Source: Diadophis punctatus similis (Eukaryota > Chordata > Lepidosauria > Squamata > Dipsadidae). Taken from it: a DNA stretch of 64,000 bases. The position numbers were made by a program, and so were the translations under genes. Under the pieces are notes generated by a model. It was given only the letters and a program-made list of their open reading frames with translations, had not been told where the DNA came from and searched no databases. Below are positions 11,895 through 23,078 of this stretch, in pieces (position 1 is the stretch's first letter; each line of letters begins with the position of its first letter). Location of the stretch: NCBI GenBank assembly GCA_023053685.1, contig JALIGW010000001.1, positions 158,119,547 to 158,183,546 of the forward strand. The letters run 5' to 3'.

Positions 11895-12587
11895 GTTTTA
11901 ACTTCAAATCAGTCCCATGCACCCCAAACATCACAGAAAATGCACCTGCAGAAGAAACAGCTCTAATCTGGTGTCAAGTCTGTATCAAAGGTTAGAGGCT
12001 AATTCTATAAACACTGCTGGGAATAGAAGCTTTCAGATCTATTGTACTCAGGATAAAGGGAACCAGAAAGATTGGTGGAACAAAAAGAGGATCCATTGTC
12101 TGAAGCACAGTTAAGCTGTCTGATCTCCCGTTCTATACTCAATTCATGCTATATGAACTTTCCCATAACCATTAGGAAATGCTAAAATCCACAACTGTCT
12201 AGACAATTGCATTTATCAGCAATTTTTAACTTTATTGATGTTTTTACCTCTATTAATAATGAATTAAAATTTAGATTTTCTGAAAGATAATGCTTTCTTG
12301 TAGACTTTGTTTTTATTCCGTGGTATTTAAATTAGACTGTTCCTATTATTCTTAGAAAACTTAACATCTTTGATTACAATTTCTGCCAATATTCTAAGCA
12401 AACCTGTAATAAAGTATTTTAGTAATGTCTTATCTTCATACTGATATCTTTTGATTTAAGAAATCTATTATTTGATATATTTTTGCTTCATTTACTGTAC
12501 ATAAAACTATGTAGAGTAACATTAACCTCGAGGCCATATTTGCTGGAAGTATAAGTATGATTGACTAAAGAAAAGGACCTCTATACC

Positions 12588-12680
12588 CGTGATGGCAAAC
12601 CTATGGCACACGTGCCACAGGTGGCACGCGGAGCCATATCTGCTGGCACGCAAGCCATTGCCCTAGCTTAGCTCCATTCA
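12588..12680. mobile_element. Truncated CAGTGATGGCGAACC-family element
   Basis: Only the left end is present (CCGTGATGGCAAACCTATGG, then GTGCCACAGGTGGCACGC). The right terminus is missing. Confidence 0.7.
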
Positions 12681-13164
12681 ATTCTCAATTCTTAAATTAA
12701 GAGCCCATTTTGGGGGATAGCAACTATTATTTATTAATTAAATTGTTTGCTGCTGATCTCGCTGTAATTTAGTGGGGGGGGGAACTAAATTAAATGTATC
12801 ACCATGGAATGTGACTCCACCCCGACTAAGATCTGGTGGCAGAGATTCCATTCCCTCATCTCCATGCACTTAAAAGAACTGTAACATGCTCTACATGGGG
12901 GTGCCTCTAAAAGTGATCTGAAACTGAAGTTGTACAAAATTCAGTGGCCGGGATGTGAACAGGAAAGAGTTGCAACTGCAATATTACTTTATTACCGACA
13001 ATGATTTCTGAATCCAGTTCAAGCTTAGCTTCAAGACATCTTAACAAGTATCTCTGCCAAGAAATATCTCTCTGGCCTACACAAATCGCAGAGAGAGGAT
13101 GTTTAAAATCCCTATCCTTTTTTTTTTACAACTCTATACTCCCTTAATTTGAGGTAGAGATGGG

Positions 13165-13332
13165 GGAACTGGATGGAGCGGAGCGTTTACTGGCCAAGTG
13201 CCCTTCCTGACGCCTATGTGGAGTTCGCAGCAGGTATTATTTCTTTGTGCCCTAGGAGAGAAACATCTCCTAGGATTAAACTCTCAACCTACTGAGTGAG
13301 AGGCAAGTGTCATCACCACTAGGCCACCATGA
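13165..13332 (-). repeat. tRNA-derived SINE, minus orientation
   Basis: Read on the minus strand it starts GGTGGCCTAGTGGTGATGAC (box A-like) and carries AGGTTGAGAGTTTAATCC (box B-like). It then runs into CTCTCCTAGGGCAC. This is a tRNA-type SINE head with a non-tRNA body. Confidence 0.6.
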
Positions 13333-14478
13333 CACTCAGAGTTCCTATTATATAAGAAGTCAAAAAGCATGGCCCCAAAGGGAATTCTGCTCTGTAATGG
13401 CCTCGGTGGTATGGAACACCTGGCCTCTGGTGCTATACCTGGTATGCCACCAACCAACCTTCCACAGGTGTGAACATTGTTTTGTTTAAACAGGTGTTTG
13501 GAGTATAATTTTTAACTTTGATATGATATTGTGACCTTGATCCAATTCATATCTAGGAGATGCTAGCACAAACAAGAGTTCTAATAAGGTTGGAGCTTGA
13601 TGCTATAGGAGATGATATGCCCATCTCCAAAGGGAATAAGTCCTATCTCACTCTTTCTTCTCTCCCACAGGAAAATATAATAAGCTGAAATGTGAGGAAT
13701 TTCGGTAACTATCCTCCCTTTTTGGCAACAGCTAATGAAACAAAGCAAGTAAATTCTGAGTAAAAAGATAAGGCATCAGGCATTTTTTGTGTGTGGCTGA
13801 TTTGTCCTGAGAACAAGACCAGCAGAACAGCTGTTAGTGGAGTTATCTAATTGCTACTGATATAGTTCCCAGTTTCAGCCAGTCATCCTGAATTATTAGG
13901 GACTTTCAATTCTTGCACCAATTTTGTATCACAAAAAGTCAGGCAGGCAACATGTTGGGCAACCTTATTCATGTTGGAATTGAGCACCTGTTGAAAATAA
14001 AATGCCCCCCCCCCAAAAAAAATCCTGCTTGTTATGATGATTGGTAAATGCTTCTCTATTCTTTTTAACTTTTACTCTATGATCTCTCTTCTAAGTTTTA
14101 AAGAGCAGGATGGAGATAAATTCATTTAGTTCACATTTTGACATGAATTTACTAAACATATATGCAGCATCCAATATGAAACCCCACAGTTATCTTTCAA
14201 TTTTTACTACTCTAAATTTTTGTACTACTCTAAATACATACTGTACCCAAGAAATTGCAGTTAAAAGTCCTGTGTGTTTTTAAATTTGATGTTTACATAG
14301 GGAACCATACACTGACAAACAAATGGGATAAAAATAATTTTGCTTCAAAAAAATTAAAATTTTTATAAAAAACATGTTGGTCTTTAAACTTTATTCTACA
14401 ATGTACCTTAATTTTGACCATTTTGATATACAGAGGATTTCTCCATCCATGTACAAATAAGTATTGACTCAAAGTTGG
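13333..14478. other. SLC1A4 intron 1, nothing recognised
   Basis: AT-rich intronic sequence without a recognised element; a short C/A homopolymer tract lies near 14005. Confidence 0.4.
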
Positions 14479-14490
14479 CAAGCTTATTCT

Positions 14491-15930
14491 TTTTTTTAAT
14501 AATCTTTATTAATTATATTTAAAAAACTAACAAACATACAAACGAACATAAAAACATGTGTAAACATATGTATATACAAATAAGGTATCAAATATCTTTG
14601 AAAATAGAAAACATTGAACATATATGTCAACCATCCCGTCGACACTATCCTTTTACAGCCTAGTGGTACAAAATTGTGTTTATTCTATAAAGTTATTGTT
14701 TACATTATTATCTTCCTTATATCTTCCAATATTTTCCTTATTTTTTTCTATTATTATATTATATTCAGTCTATTATCATTACAATAAAACAATTTTTCCT
14801 TTTTCAACAATGGTTCTTTTATTCAACTTGATTAATATTTTAAGGCCTTGTAAAATTGTATATATTCCCATAATTTGTTCCAGTCTATGCGAAAAAGTAG
14901 ACATTTGTTTTTGTTTATACCGTCTTAGTTTATGACATATAATTATAGTTTTTGATATTTATTTTGATTAAGCCAATTATACCACCTGTCCCAAGTTTTA
15001 TAGAATTCAGAATCATCTTTATCTTGCATTTCCAATGACATCCTGCTGAGTTCTGCGCACTCAAATACTTTATTAACGAGATTTAACGTAGTTGGGATTT
15101 GTTAAGTTTTCCAGATTTGCACGTATATAATTCTTGTAGCTGTTGTAATGTGTAGAATTATATACCTATCTCCATTCGTCATTTTTTCTCTGAAAATACC
15201 TAATAAGAAAAGCTCCGGCTTTAATGGAATCGTTTTTGAGGTAATTTGTTCAAGGCAGTTTTTGATCTTAATCCAATTCTTTACCTTGCGGCAGGTCCAC
15301 CATAGATGGTAGTATGTTCCTATACCTTCTTTGCATTTCCAGCACTTTGGAGAAAGTTTCGGGAACATTTTTGCCAATCGTGCTGGAGGAAGGTGCCACC
15401 GGTAAAACATTTTATATATGTTTTCTTTGTATGGTATCGCCGGTGTTAATTTATAGTTTATAATCCAAATTTTTTCCCACTCGTTTAAATTAATTGGATA
15501 ACCGAAGTTTTGTGCCCACACGATCATTGAACCTTTTACCACCTCTTTGAATAGGTTATATTGGAGTAGGAAATTATATAGTTTAGAAATCATTTTTTTG
15601 TCATTGCCCATTAATATCCTATCTAAATCACAGTTTTTTTGAAATCCATATTTTGTTTTGTCTTTGTTGTATTTCGATTTGGCCTGTAGGTAGTGCCACC
15701 AGTCAAGGTCTATTCCTTTTTCTTTGAGTTCTTGTTTGGAGAACATCTCATTGTGTTCATCTAGGAGTTGTTGATAAGTTATAATCTTATTTACATCTAA
15801 GAGGTTCGGGTATATAATTGCTTCAGTTGGTGATATCCATTTTGGAACACTTCTATAATGATCCTTCCTTATTGTTAACCATGTATCTAATAAGTTCTTT
15901 CTTATATAATGTCGCCGGAAATATGTGTAA
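14491..15930 (-). mobile_element. 5'-truncated L1 LINE with 12-bp TSD
   Basis: A 1.44-kb minus-strand L1 tail. The direct repeats CAAGCTTATTCT at 14479-14490 and 15931-15942 bound it. A T-run at the left edge is the complement of the poly(A) tail. It contains the end of ORF2 and a short 3' UTR. It was inserted in antisense relative to neither neighbour gene: SLC1A4 is also minus, so the element is in sense orientation within intron 1. Confidence 0.92.
15102..15930 (-). pseudogene. L1 ORF2 C-terminal fragment
   Basis: The open frame runs from the truncation point to a stop at 15102. It encodes about 275 residues of the L1 ORF2 carboxy-terminal region. Recognisable are IYKMFYRWHLPPARLAKMFP and a Cys/His cluster CWKC...YYHLWWTC, the CCHC-like motif of L1 ORF2. 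The endonuclease and reverse transcriptase domains are absent because of 5' truncation. The frame has no internal stop, implying a fairly recent insertion. It cannot be functional on its own. Confidence 0.9.
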
Positions 15931-15942
15931 CAAGCTTATTCT

Positions 15943-16749
15943 CTAAGTGCCATACAACAACAAAAGGTTTATTCTGGGCAAATACCATGTTTGCAAATCA
16001 TCATTTCACTAATCATAATAATATCAAGCAGGATTTGATATCATTTTCAATTAAAATCTCATACTTAGCCAGCCTCAATGCAAAGGCTACACATTCTGAA
16101 TCAGCAGTTTCTGAGCTGCTTTATGTTCAAGGAGTGAGCTGTGCTCATATTGCTCCTACACTTTCTGTTGTAGAGTCCTGGTTGTAGTCTTTTTGTTAAT
16201 TGATTGGGAATAAGATATTCTAATAAATCAAATTAGCAAGGGATCCTCCATTAGATGCTTCTTCTGCCTAATCCAATGCTACATCCTCTTAGTAATTAAA
16301 CAGATAGGCAACCCATAACATCTGAAGAGTAACTCTGAGTGATGAGTCACCTGATTGGGAGACCATATAAGAGCAGGACATACAGGTAAGCACAATTTTG
16401 CTGAAATAAACTGAAGACTTTTCTCAACCAAAAAAATTAAAGATTGTGCACAGCTTTTAACAGATTTCAGTTTTCTCAGATACAGTCAAAAATTCTACAA
16501 AAGCCTAAATGAATTCACATGTGGATACTTATCTTATATGTACCAGTAGTTAGACTTTTGCATAGAAATGTTACTAATCCCTTAGCTTTCAAAGGCCTCT
16601 GTTTATGTTTCTTTTTTCTCCCAATTCCTGTGTAGAAATCTGTAAACTGAAATTATGCCTATGCCTCATGAAATGGTCTTTAAACTTTATACAGTACCAT
16701 AATGCACCTGTTAACTAAATGTTGAAGAACCAAAACCTGCATTTAATTC
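15943..16749. other. SLC1A4 intron 1, nothing recognised
   Basis: Intronic sequence right of the L1. No element or coding sequence recognised. Confidence 0.4.
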
Positions 16750-16933
16750 AGAGAGAGAGAGAGATGGAAGGAAGGAAGGAAGGAAGGAAGGAAGGAAGGA
16801 AGGAAGGAAGGAAGGAAGGAAGGAAGGAAGGAAGGAAGGAAGGAAGGAAGGAAGGAAGGAAGAAGAAAGAAAGGGAAAGAAAGAAAGGAAAGAACGGGAA
16901 AGAAAGGAAAGAACGGGAGAGAAAGGAAAGAAC

Positions 16934-17021
<88 letters not shown>

Positions 17022-17023
17022 AA

Positions 17024-17059
<36 letters not shown>

Positions 17060-17064
17060 AGAAG
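16750..17064. repeat. (GA)n-(GGAA)n-(GAAA)n microsatellite
   Basis: About 310 bp of pure purine repeat on the plus strand: a short GA run, ~95 bp of GGAA units, an interrupted GGAAAGAAA block, and then ~130 bp of GAAA units. The Lys/Arg/Glu and Ser/Phe/Leu open frames predicted across it are repeat translations, not genes. It lies ~300 bp inside intron 1 from exon 1. Confidence 0.97.
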
Positions 17065-17377
17065 GAATATCTAAAAGCATCAGACAGATCTGGAGGTAAG
17101 AAAGTAAATAACAGAATTTTCAAAAGTCAAATATCTTAGTATCCTTCAGGCGTTTTGGACCATAACTCCCATCAGTCCTACATACATAGTCTCAATATTA
17201 AGACTATGAAAGTTGCATTCCCCCCCCCCAAAAAAAAGAGGGTACCAGCATCCCTTGCTTCCCACTATGGAGCTAACGAGCAAGGCAGGAATCATCCCAT
17301 GCTCAGCCATGATTCCTCCAAGTTCGCCTCTTGACCAGGAAGCTCAGGAAGGAAGCCCCACTCCCCGAATTCCTTAC

Positions 17378-17913
17378 CTTGCCAGGTCCAGGAAAGAGTC
17401 CACGGTCTCCTTATTGGTGGGCATGGCGCCATCCAAGCCCAAGTCTTTGGTATTGAGCTCCCCGGCGCCCACCCCGGGTTTGATGATGAAGGCCAAGGCA
17501 ACGGCGAGCGCCGAGGCGATCAAGGTTGTAACCAAGAAGTAGGCGACGGCGATGCCGCCCAGCTTGCCCAGGGACCGCGTGTCCAGGCTGGCTGCTCCGG
17601 AGACCAGACTGCATACCACCAAGGGCAGGATGATCATCTTCAGCATACGGAGCAGCATCTCTCCCGGAAAGGCCAAGTAGGTGATTTGAGCCCGGGTGAG
17701 CGGCATTTGCCTCATCAGGGCGCCCATGGCCACCCCAACCAGCACGCCGGTTACGGTCAAGATCACGATGCAGTTTTTCCTCAGGAACCGCCCGAAGCTC
17801 CGCAGCTGGAAAAGCTTTAGCCGAGGCTGCTTCACTCCTTCCTCTCCAGCCTCGAAGCCGGTTAGCACCGTCGGCTCCAGAAAGCCATTCCGGCTGTCGG
17901 CTGGCTTCTCCAT
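17378..17913 (-). CDS. SLC1A4: SLC1A4 (ASCT1) exon 1, start codon to TM3
   Basis: First coding exon of the neutral amino acid exchanger ASCT1, a trimeric plasma-membrane transporter that swaps Ala, Ser, Cys and Thr in a Na+-dependent way. The minus-strand ATG at 17911-17913 sits in a good context (GAC-ATG-G). The protein begins [14 protein letters not shown], close to the ASCT1 MEK start. There follow a ~45-residue cytoplasmic tail, TM1 (about 47-67), TM2 (about 84-108, with [19 protein letters not shown]) and TM3 (about 118-145, with [10 protein letters not shown] and [13 protein letters not shown]). The exon then ends at [11 protein letters not shown] plus two bases of Arg before a GTAAGG donor. 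The long conserved blocks and [12 protein letters not shown] point to SLC1A4 rather than SLC1A5. The coding part is 536 nt. Confidence 0.96.
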
Positions 17914-18700
17914 GTCGGTCGCTTCGGCTGGCGGGAACCGCTATCCAACCTAATTCAGAAAAGGCGCGCAGACCAAACTGCGGTCCGGGAAAGAGGCGCT
18001 GGCCGGGCTGCTGGAGAAGCCTTATGAATGCCTCTTGCCGAGACCCTCTCAGGGCCAGAGGGGAAGGTCCGCTCTTTCCAGCCGCCGCGTGCCCTCGCAC
18101 TACCGAGCGCCTTTTATGCACGAGGCGCCCGCTGGAGCGCGAGGAAGGCGGCCAGAAGCAGCGGCGGCGGCGGAGGCGCCCTCCCACTCGATAAGGCTGA
18201 TGCAAGCGAAGGCGCTCTGAGCTCAGCTCCGGCCATCCCCCCCCCCACTAGGATCGCTCCTCCAATCAGTCACTCCGGCGCGGTACCCCCCCCCCCTCCT
18301 CTTCGAGAAGCCTGATCCAACTCTACGCGGGGGGTTTCTAGCGAAAGGGGGGGGTTGACGAATGAGGAGCGCGAGGGAGGAGCGAACGAGCTAGGGCGGC
18401 GCGGGGCGGGGGTTGTCATTCATTTGGCAGTGTCGGGACGAGAATCCACCCGAGGGAAAGCAAGCAAGCAAGCAAGCGGGGCGGGGGGAGGAGAGTTCCT
18501 TGGAGTTTTATTTCAGCAGCGTCCCCTCGCCTCCCCGGTTTGCCGTAAATGGCGAGGCGACACGGCGAGAATCGATAAGAAAGCGCCGGCCCGGGAGCGC
18601 GCGCTGGTTGCAGAATAAGGCAGAACCCTCGACATGGTACGCACTCCGGACCGTACCACTTCGGGTGCGAAGGAGGAAGCGGTTCTGAACCTTTTCTCCG
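17380..18700. promoter_or_regulatory. CpG island / SLC1A4 promoter and 5' UTR
   Basis: GC- and CpG-dense stretch covering exon 1 and ~790 bp upstream of the start codon, ending abruptly near 18.7 kb. This is the expected promoter type for a broadly expressed transporter. A CCAAT motif at 18262-18266 and a TGATGCAAG motif at 18198-18206 fall in it; no TATA box is evident. The transcription start cannot be placed from sequence alone. Open frames called here on both strands are GC artefacts. Confidence 0.8.
18198..18206 (+). promoter_or_regulatory. C/EBP-ATF response element-like motif
   Basis: TGATGCAAG matches the TGATGnAAn composite site bound by ATF4 with C/EBP partners in amino-acid-starvation genes. 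It lies 285 bp upstream of the SLC1A4 ATG inside the CpG island. Such transporters are known ATF4 targets; that this copy works is inference. Confidence 0.4.
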
Positions 18701-18989
18701 CCTCAAACGGTATTTCTTTTCCATAAATAAATAAAAAGCAAGTGAAAGAAATAGTTCACCTGCCGTATTGGCCTCGCCGAGGCATGGCTTAAATCCAAGC
18801 CAAAAATGGGCCCGACGTGTTTTCTGCCTCCCGTGATCTGAAATGGCGCGATCCTTTGTATTATGTATTATTTGCATTATGCGATCCTGTTTTATTCCTC
18901 CACGCTTTGGTCTGAGGGAATGCGAAGCTCGATGAAACCGGATGCCTTCTAAGCGGCAGCGATAGCAGCCCGGCTATATACTCTAGCTC
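18701..18989. other. Promoter flank, nothing recognised
   Basis: Transition from CpG island to ordinary intergenic sequence; no element recognised. Confidence 0.4.
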
Positions 18990-19055
18990 AGTGTTTCCCA
19001 ACCTTGGCAACTTGAAGATGTCTGGACTTCAACTCCCAGAATTCCCCAGCCAGCG
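18990..19055. mobile_element. Half of a palindromic hAT-like element
   Basis: Begins CAGTGTTTCCCAACCTTGGC and continues GGACTTCAACTCCCAGAATT, the left arm of the family seen complete at 20882, 34484 and 62898. The right arm is absent. Confidence 0.6.
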
Positions 19056-20000
19056 TAGGACCTAAGCCTCACTTGTGATTGACGACCAACAGCACGGCTC
19101 GAAAGAGCTCCCGTTGACCTTCCAGAGGGGCAACCTGGGAAAGGCCTCCCATCTGTGATAGGCTGTAGTGCCAAGCACCAAAGCAGGCAGATGTACACCT
19201 GCTAGATGCCTCATCCCTCTGGGCTGCAATGGGACCCACAAGACCCCCAGGCTGCTGCCTACAGGCTGAGAAATGGAAAAGCTGCTTCATGGGTGGGCAG
19301 ATGATGGCAGCAGGGAGTGGTTCACCTGACCCTGCCTGGTTTTGTTGGGGCAGCAACAAATAAAAATGGAAAGCTATCTCTTGTGCTCAGACACCCCTAT
19401 GGGAAGTAGCCAGGCCTGCCAAAAACAGGTGCATCCTTTCCATCACCACTTGGGCATCCTGCTTGAGAGAACAGGGCCTGCAGTCTTCCAGGCCAAACGT
19501 TCTCTAGCCAAGGGAGAAAGCAGATGCTGCAGCAGATGCTGTTCCTTGCTTCAGCTTTCCTATTCCAGCAAGGGGCAGAGGCACCTGCCAGCGCAGCCCT
19601 TGACCCCCCATTTCCTCCTGGGGCTAAGGCTTCTTATTCTGCCAAGAATAAGCAGGGGAAGCAAACTATTCTTTGCCAATTACTCTCTGGCTGCTGGCTA
19701 AAATTACTTGTGAGGAGCGGTCATTGGTCCTCCATGGGAATGAGAATGTGGTAACTGGAGAGAGTGCCTTTCTTCCCAGTGCATTACATGGATAGAGAAA
19801 AGGCAGCTGAATAAAGGCCTACATTGCTGAGTTACTGGCTTAGCTTCAAGGGGCAGCTCTAGTTTATTCCCTCTCCTCCTGGGCAAGTAGATCTACTTGC
19901 CTCCTGGCCCAATTATTGCTCTGACTTGCAGTGAGCTGTACATGGGTTCGCCCTTCAAGAATATCCAAAAACTTCAATTGGTGCAAAATACAGCACAATC
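19056..20000. other. Intergenic, nothing recognised
   Basis: No supported gene. Open frames on both strands overlap one another and lack any recognisable family. Confidence 0.4.
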
Positions 20001-20002
20001 AA

Positions 20003-20055
20003 TTATAATTGGACTAGATGACCTACAAGGTCCCTTTCAACTCTGTTAATCTGTA
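20003..20055 (+). repeat. CR1-type LINE 3' end fragment
   Basis: TTGGACTAGATGACCTACAA followed by GGTCCCTTTCAACTCTG is the characteristic 3' UTR terminus of amniote CR1 elements, here only about 50 bp long. Confidence 0.65.
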
Positions 20056-20110
20056 ATGCACAATCAATTATATTTATCTCTGCTCAAACACATTATACAT
20101 CTGCTGCACA

Positions 20111-20363
20111 CAGAGGTGGGTTCCTGCCGGTGGCGATCGCGGCGCGGGGCTTCCCCCGCCCGCCTAGATACCACCATTTGCGTTCCTTTGCCCTCTGTGC
20201 ATGCGCAAAGCGTTCTGCTTGCGCAGAGGGCAAAAGAACGCAAATGGTGGCATCCAGGCAGGCAGGGGAGAGCGGGCGGGGGAAGCCCCGCGCCACAAAC
20301 GCCACCGGCTTCTGCTCTGCGGTGACCAACAGGTAAGAGCGTACCGGCAGGAACCCACCTCTG
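20111..20363. mobile_element. hAT-type palindromic element, TSD GCTGCACA
   Basis: 253 bp with near-perfect terminal inverted repeats (CAGAGGTGGGTTCCTGCCGG at the left, its complement at the right) and perfect 8-bp flanks GCTGCACA (20103-20110 and 20364-20371). Much of the interior is also inverted, around GCAAAGCGTTCTGCTTGC. No transposase. Confidence 0.92.
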
Positions 20364-20383
20364 GCTGCACAGCTGCATTGGTT

Positions 20384-20605
20384 ACAGTGTCATGTGATCA
20401 TCTTTTGTTACCCTCTGACAAGCAGAGTTAATTGGGAAGCCAGATTCACTTAACACCCATGTTACTAACTTAACAACGGGTGATTCACTTAACAGCTGTG
20501 GCAAGGAAAGTCATAAAAAGGGGCAAAACTCACTTAACAGCTATCTTGCTTAGCAACAGAAAATTTGGGCTTAGTTGTGGTCATAAGTCAACTATCTGTA
20601 GATAA
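20384..20605. repeat. GTTAAGTGA-rich DNA element, partial copy
   Basis: Repeated TCACTTAACA and CACTTAACAGCT motifs mark a partial copy of a widespread element whose fuller copies lie at 38808 and 47341. It ends near GTCATAAGTCAACTATCTG. Confidence 0.6.
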
Positions 20606-20881
20606 ATAAATATTAGGGAAATTAGTAACCAGCAACTCTGCTCATTTATTTCCAGCAAGCAAGCTGTAGCTGCTGCTTTCTTCCCTTGCCCTCTCCAGCC
20701 AAGTGTGGGTAAGATTGAGTTGGCAGATAAACAAGGAGAAGAGGACTTGGGGACATCCAAGATCTTTCAGAAACTTGGAATGGGCTGTGATGAGTTTCTA
20801 GGAATAAGCTTGTTCCTAAAGCTGCTTGATGTCATAATCTTTACACCACATGATGTTATTTTGACCAGTGATAGGATAATG

Positions 20882-21016
20882 CAGGGGTAGGCAAAGTTGG
20901 CTCTTTTATGACTGGTGGACTTCAACTCCCAGAGTTTCTAAGCTAGCATGATTGGCTCAGAAATTCTGGGAGTTGAAGTCCACGAGTCATAGAAGAGCCA
21001 ATTTTGCCTACCCCTG
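20882..21016. mobile_element. Palindromic hAT-type element, TSD GGATAATG
   Basis: 135-bp near-palindrome opening CAGGGGTAGGCAAAGTTGGC and closing GCCTACCCCTG, with ACTTCAACTCCCAGA and its complement as inner arms. Perfect 8-bp flanks GGATAATG at 20874-20881 and 21017-21024. Confidence 0.93.
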
Positions 21017-21358
21017 GGATAATGCATACAAATGAGGAGGCGAAAACAAGCAAATCCAACTTGCAGGGGAGTAATTCGAAGAATCCGACTCCTCACACAT
21101 GGTTGGTTGGTTAGAAAAGACAAAAGTGTAATATACATTTACTTTTGAACAACTGATCATAGTTTTACAAAAATAAGCTAAAATATTTAGGTGGCTGGTA
21201 CCTTATCAGTCAGTCTTCTACTATGCCCTGCACTCGTTTCCCCATAGACAAGTTGATTTTTTCAATAACAGACATTAAAATTAGGATGTTCATTCTGTTG
21301 AAGCCAATAGAAATGATTAAACCTTTCCTTATTTCATATTACATACTCAGAATGGTTT

Positions 21359-22185
21359 GAATCTGTGCAGTTTCTCACACTTTATGACATATATGATTGA
21401 TTATGTGCCATCAAGTTGGTTTCAACTCCTAGCAATTACATAAATAGACTTTCTCCATGAACTTGGTAAGTGCAAGGCTGTATTTCTCAAAACGAGCTGT
21501 GTCGATATAATTTAAGCATGTATACAGGCATTCCCACTAGTTCCATGAATTATTTCTGGACCAGACAGTCTTATAAAGGTAGTACAATGTTGGAAGGCAC
21601 TCCACGAAGTATTTTATTCCTATTCCCAATTCCAAAACTGTGTGTCAGAAAATATTTCAATTAGAAGCATTTAATTTGAAAATAAAACTCTATATACATT
21701 CCTTTTTATTACTAACTTGACCTGCAAGTAACCAGAGGAAACAATATTACAAAAATGAGACAATATTGCAAATACAAATATTGTGAGATTAAACATAGCC
21801 CATAGGTGACAGCCTTACTAGAGTTGATTAGATCAAACATAGAATAAACAAACACAGGAAATTCTTTAGAATATTGACTTCCTTTGATACACAGGGAGAG
21901 TGCCCAGCATCATATATATCAAAGAGAAAATCTACATAGCTACTAAATTTAATTAAAAACTGTTTCCCAGGAGAATTGCATATCCGCCAGAATAAACAGT
22001 TTAAGAAACATTTTCACATACACACCTTTTCCCTATAAAAACTTTCGACCTTTACACCCCAATTTTGTAGACTACCTTTTAAAAGCTGTGTTTTCTGTGC
22101 TGTGCTCTCAAAAATAAACTACTTCCTCTCCAAGCAACAGTCCATGTGTCATCATTATCTCTTGTTATTCTCCTCAGACACATTC
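21359..22185. repeat. Duplicated segment, copy A (LTR-like 3' part)
   Basis: About 820 bp that recurs at 23079-24585 in the same orientation. Shared landmarks are TTTCTCACACTTTATGACAT, GATTATGTGCCATCAAGTTG, TAACTTGACCTGC and CCCCAATTTTGTAGACTACC. The right end has LTR-like signals on the plus strand: CCCTATAAAAACTTT (22032) and AAAATAAACTAC (22111). It therefore could be a pair of retroviral LTRs or a simple tandem duplication. No gag or pol is seen between the copies. Confidence 0.8.
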
Positions 22186-23078
22186 AGTGCTTAACTACAC
22201 TCTTTTCTAATGAAAACAGGCTTCCTTCACCCAGATTTATAGGACATTCCAGCCTCTCTATTGGGCTGGGATTGCACTGAAGTGGGTTTTCTTAAAAGTG
22301 CAACCCTTGTAAAGGTGCAAGTAAATGCAGGATTGCCTCCATGCTTATTGCAATACAAAATTCAAGCTGAGGATATAGCACCAATCCAGAAATTGAGACA
22401 CATCTTCTTAGCACAGGGAGTTTTACAAAAAACGTACCTCCCCTTGCGACATCCCATTTTCACAGTATATAAAACAAAGACTGATCTTAAAGGAAGCCCC
22501 TTTTATTGTTTCAATCAATCTTAGATTTATCAATGCTTACATCATTCCCAAGCCCTGGTTCTGCCCATTCCAGTCACCATTATTACAGAGATTCGTGCAA
22601 TGGCCATTTATTTCACTCTCGTGGACTTGTGTGCTTCCTTTTTCAGTATCCTCGTGGATTCTTCATCACAATACCTCTACATGTTTACATGGAAAAGCCA
22701 ACAATCTACTTGGACTCAAAATGTCTCCCACATTTGAAAAGCTGACTCATCCTCATTAACTTGTGACTCAACTCTCATCCCAATTATTGCTAGCTTCACT
22801 AACAAAAACTGCCTAACAAAAACTGTCCATCATTTACTTTTTTGCCTGGGGGGAAAAAAGGACATAAAGCTTCACCTACCAAATTCCAGTATCTACAACA
22901 AGAAGTAACCTATTCAGGATACATTATTGGACCAGGAACATGAAACTAGCACCAGAGAATGCATCAAAGCCATACTCCATATAAAGCCTCCTACCACCAA
23001 ACGTCAGGTAAGAGCACTTTTAGGGGTTCATGGGTTCTGTCAGTCATGGATTCTACGGTATTGATTCTACAGATTCTG
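22186..23078. other. Spacer between duplicated segments
   Basis: Roughly 0.9 kb between the two copies. It has no recognisable retroviral coding sequence; short open frames show no family resemblance. Confidence 0.5.

Noticed and set aside
16719..17123. Long Lys/Glu/Arg and Ser/Phe/Leu open frames
   Set aside because: Direct translations of the GGAA/GAAA microsatellite.
17411..18205. 264-codon minus-strand open frame over SLC1A4 exon 1
   Set aside because: It is an alternative frame of exon 1 and its GC-rich 5' UTR, rich in Arg/Ala/Gly, with no family resemblance.
18355..18877. Possible divergent gene sharing the SLC1A4 CpG island
   Set aside because: Open frames on both strands are short, repetitive and without splice structure or family resemblance; no second first exon could be supported.
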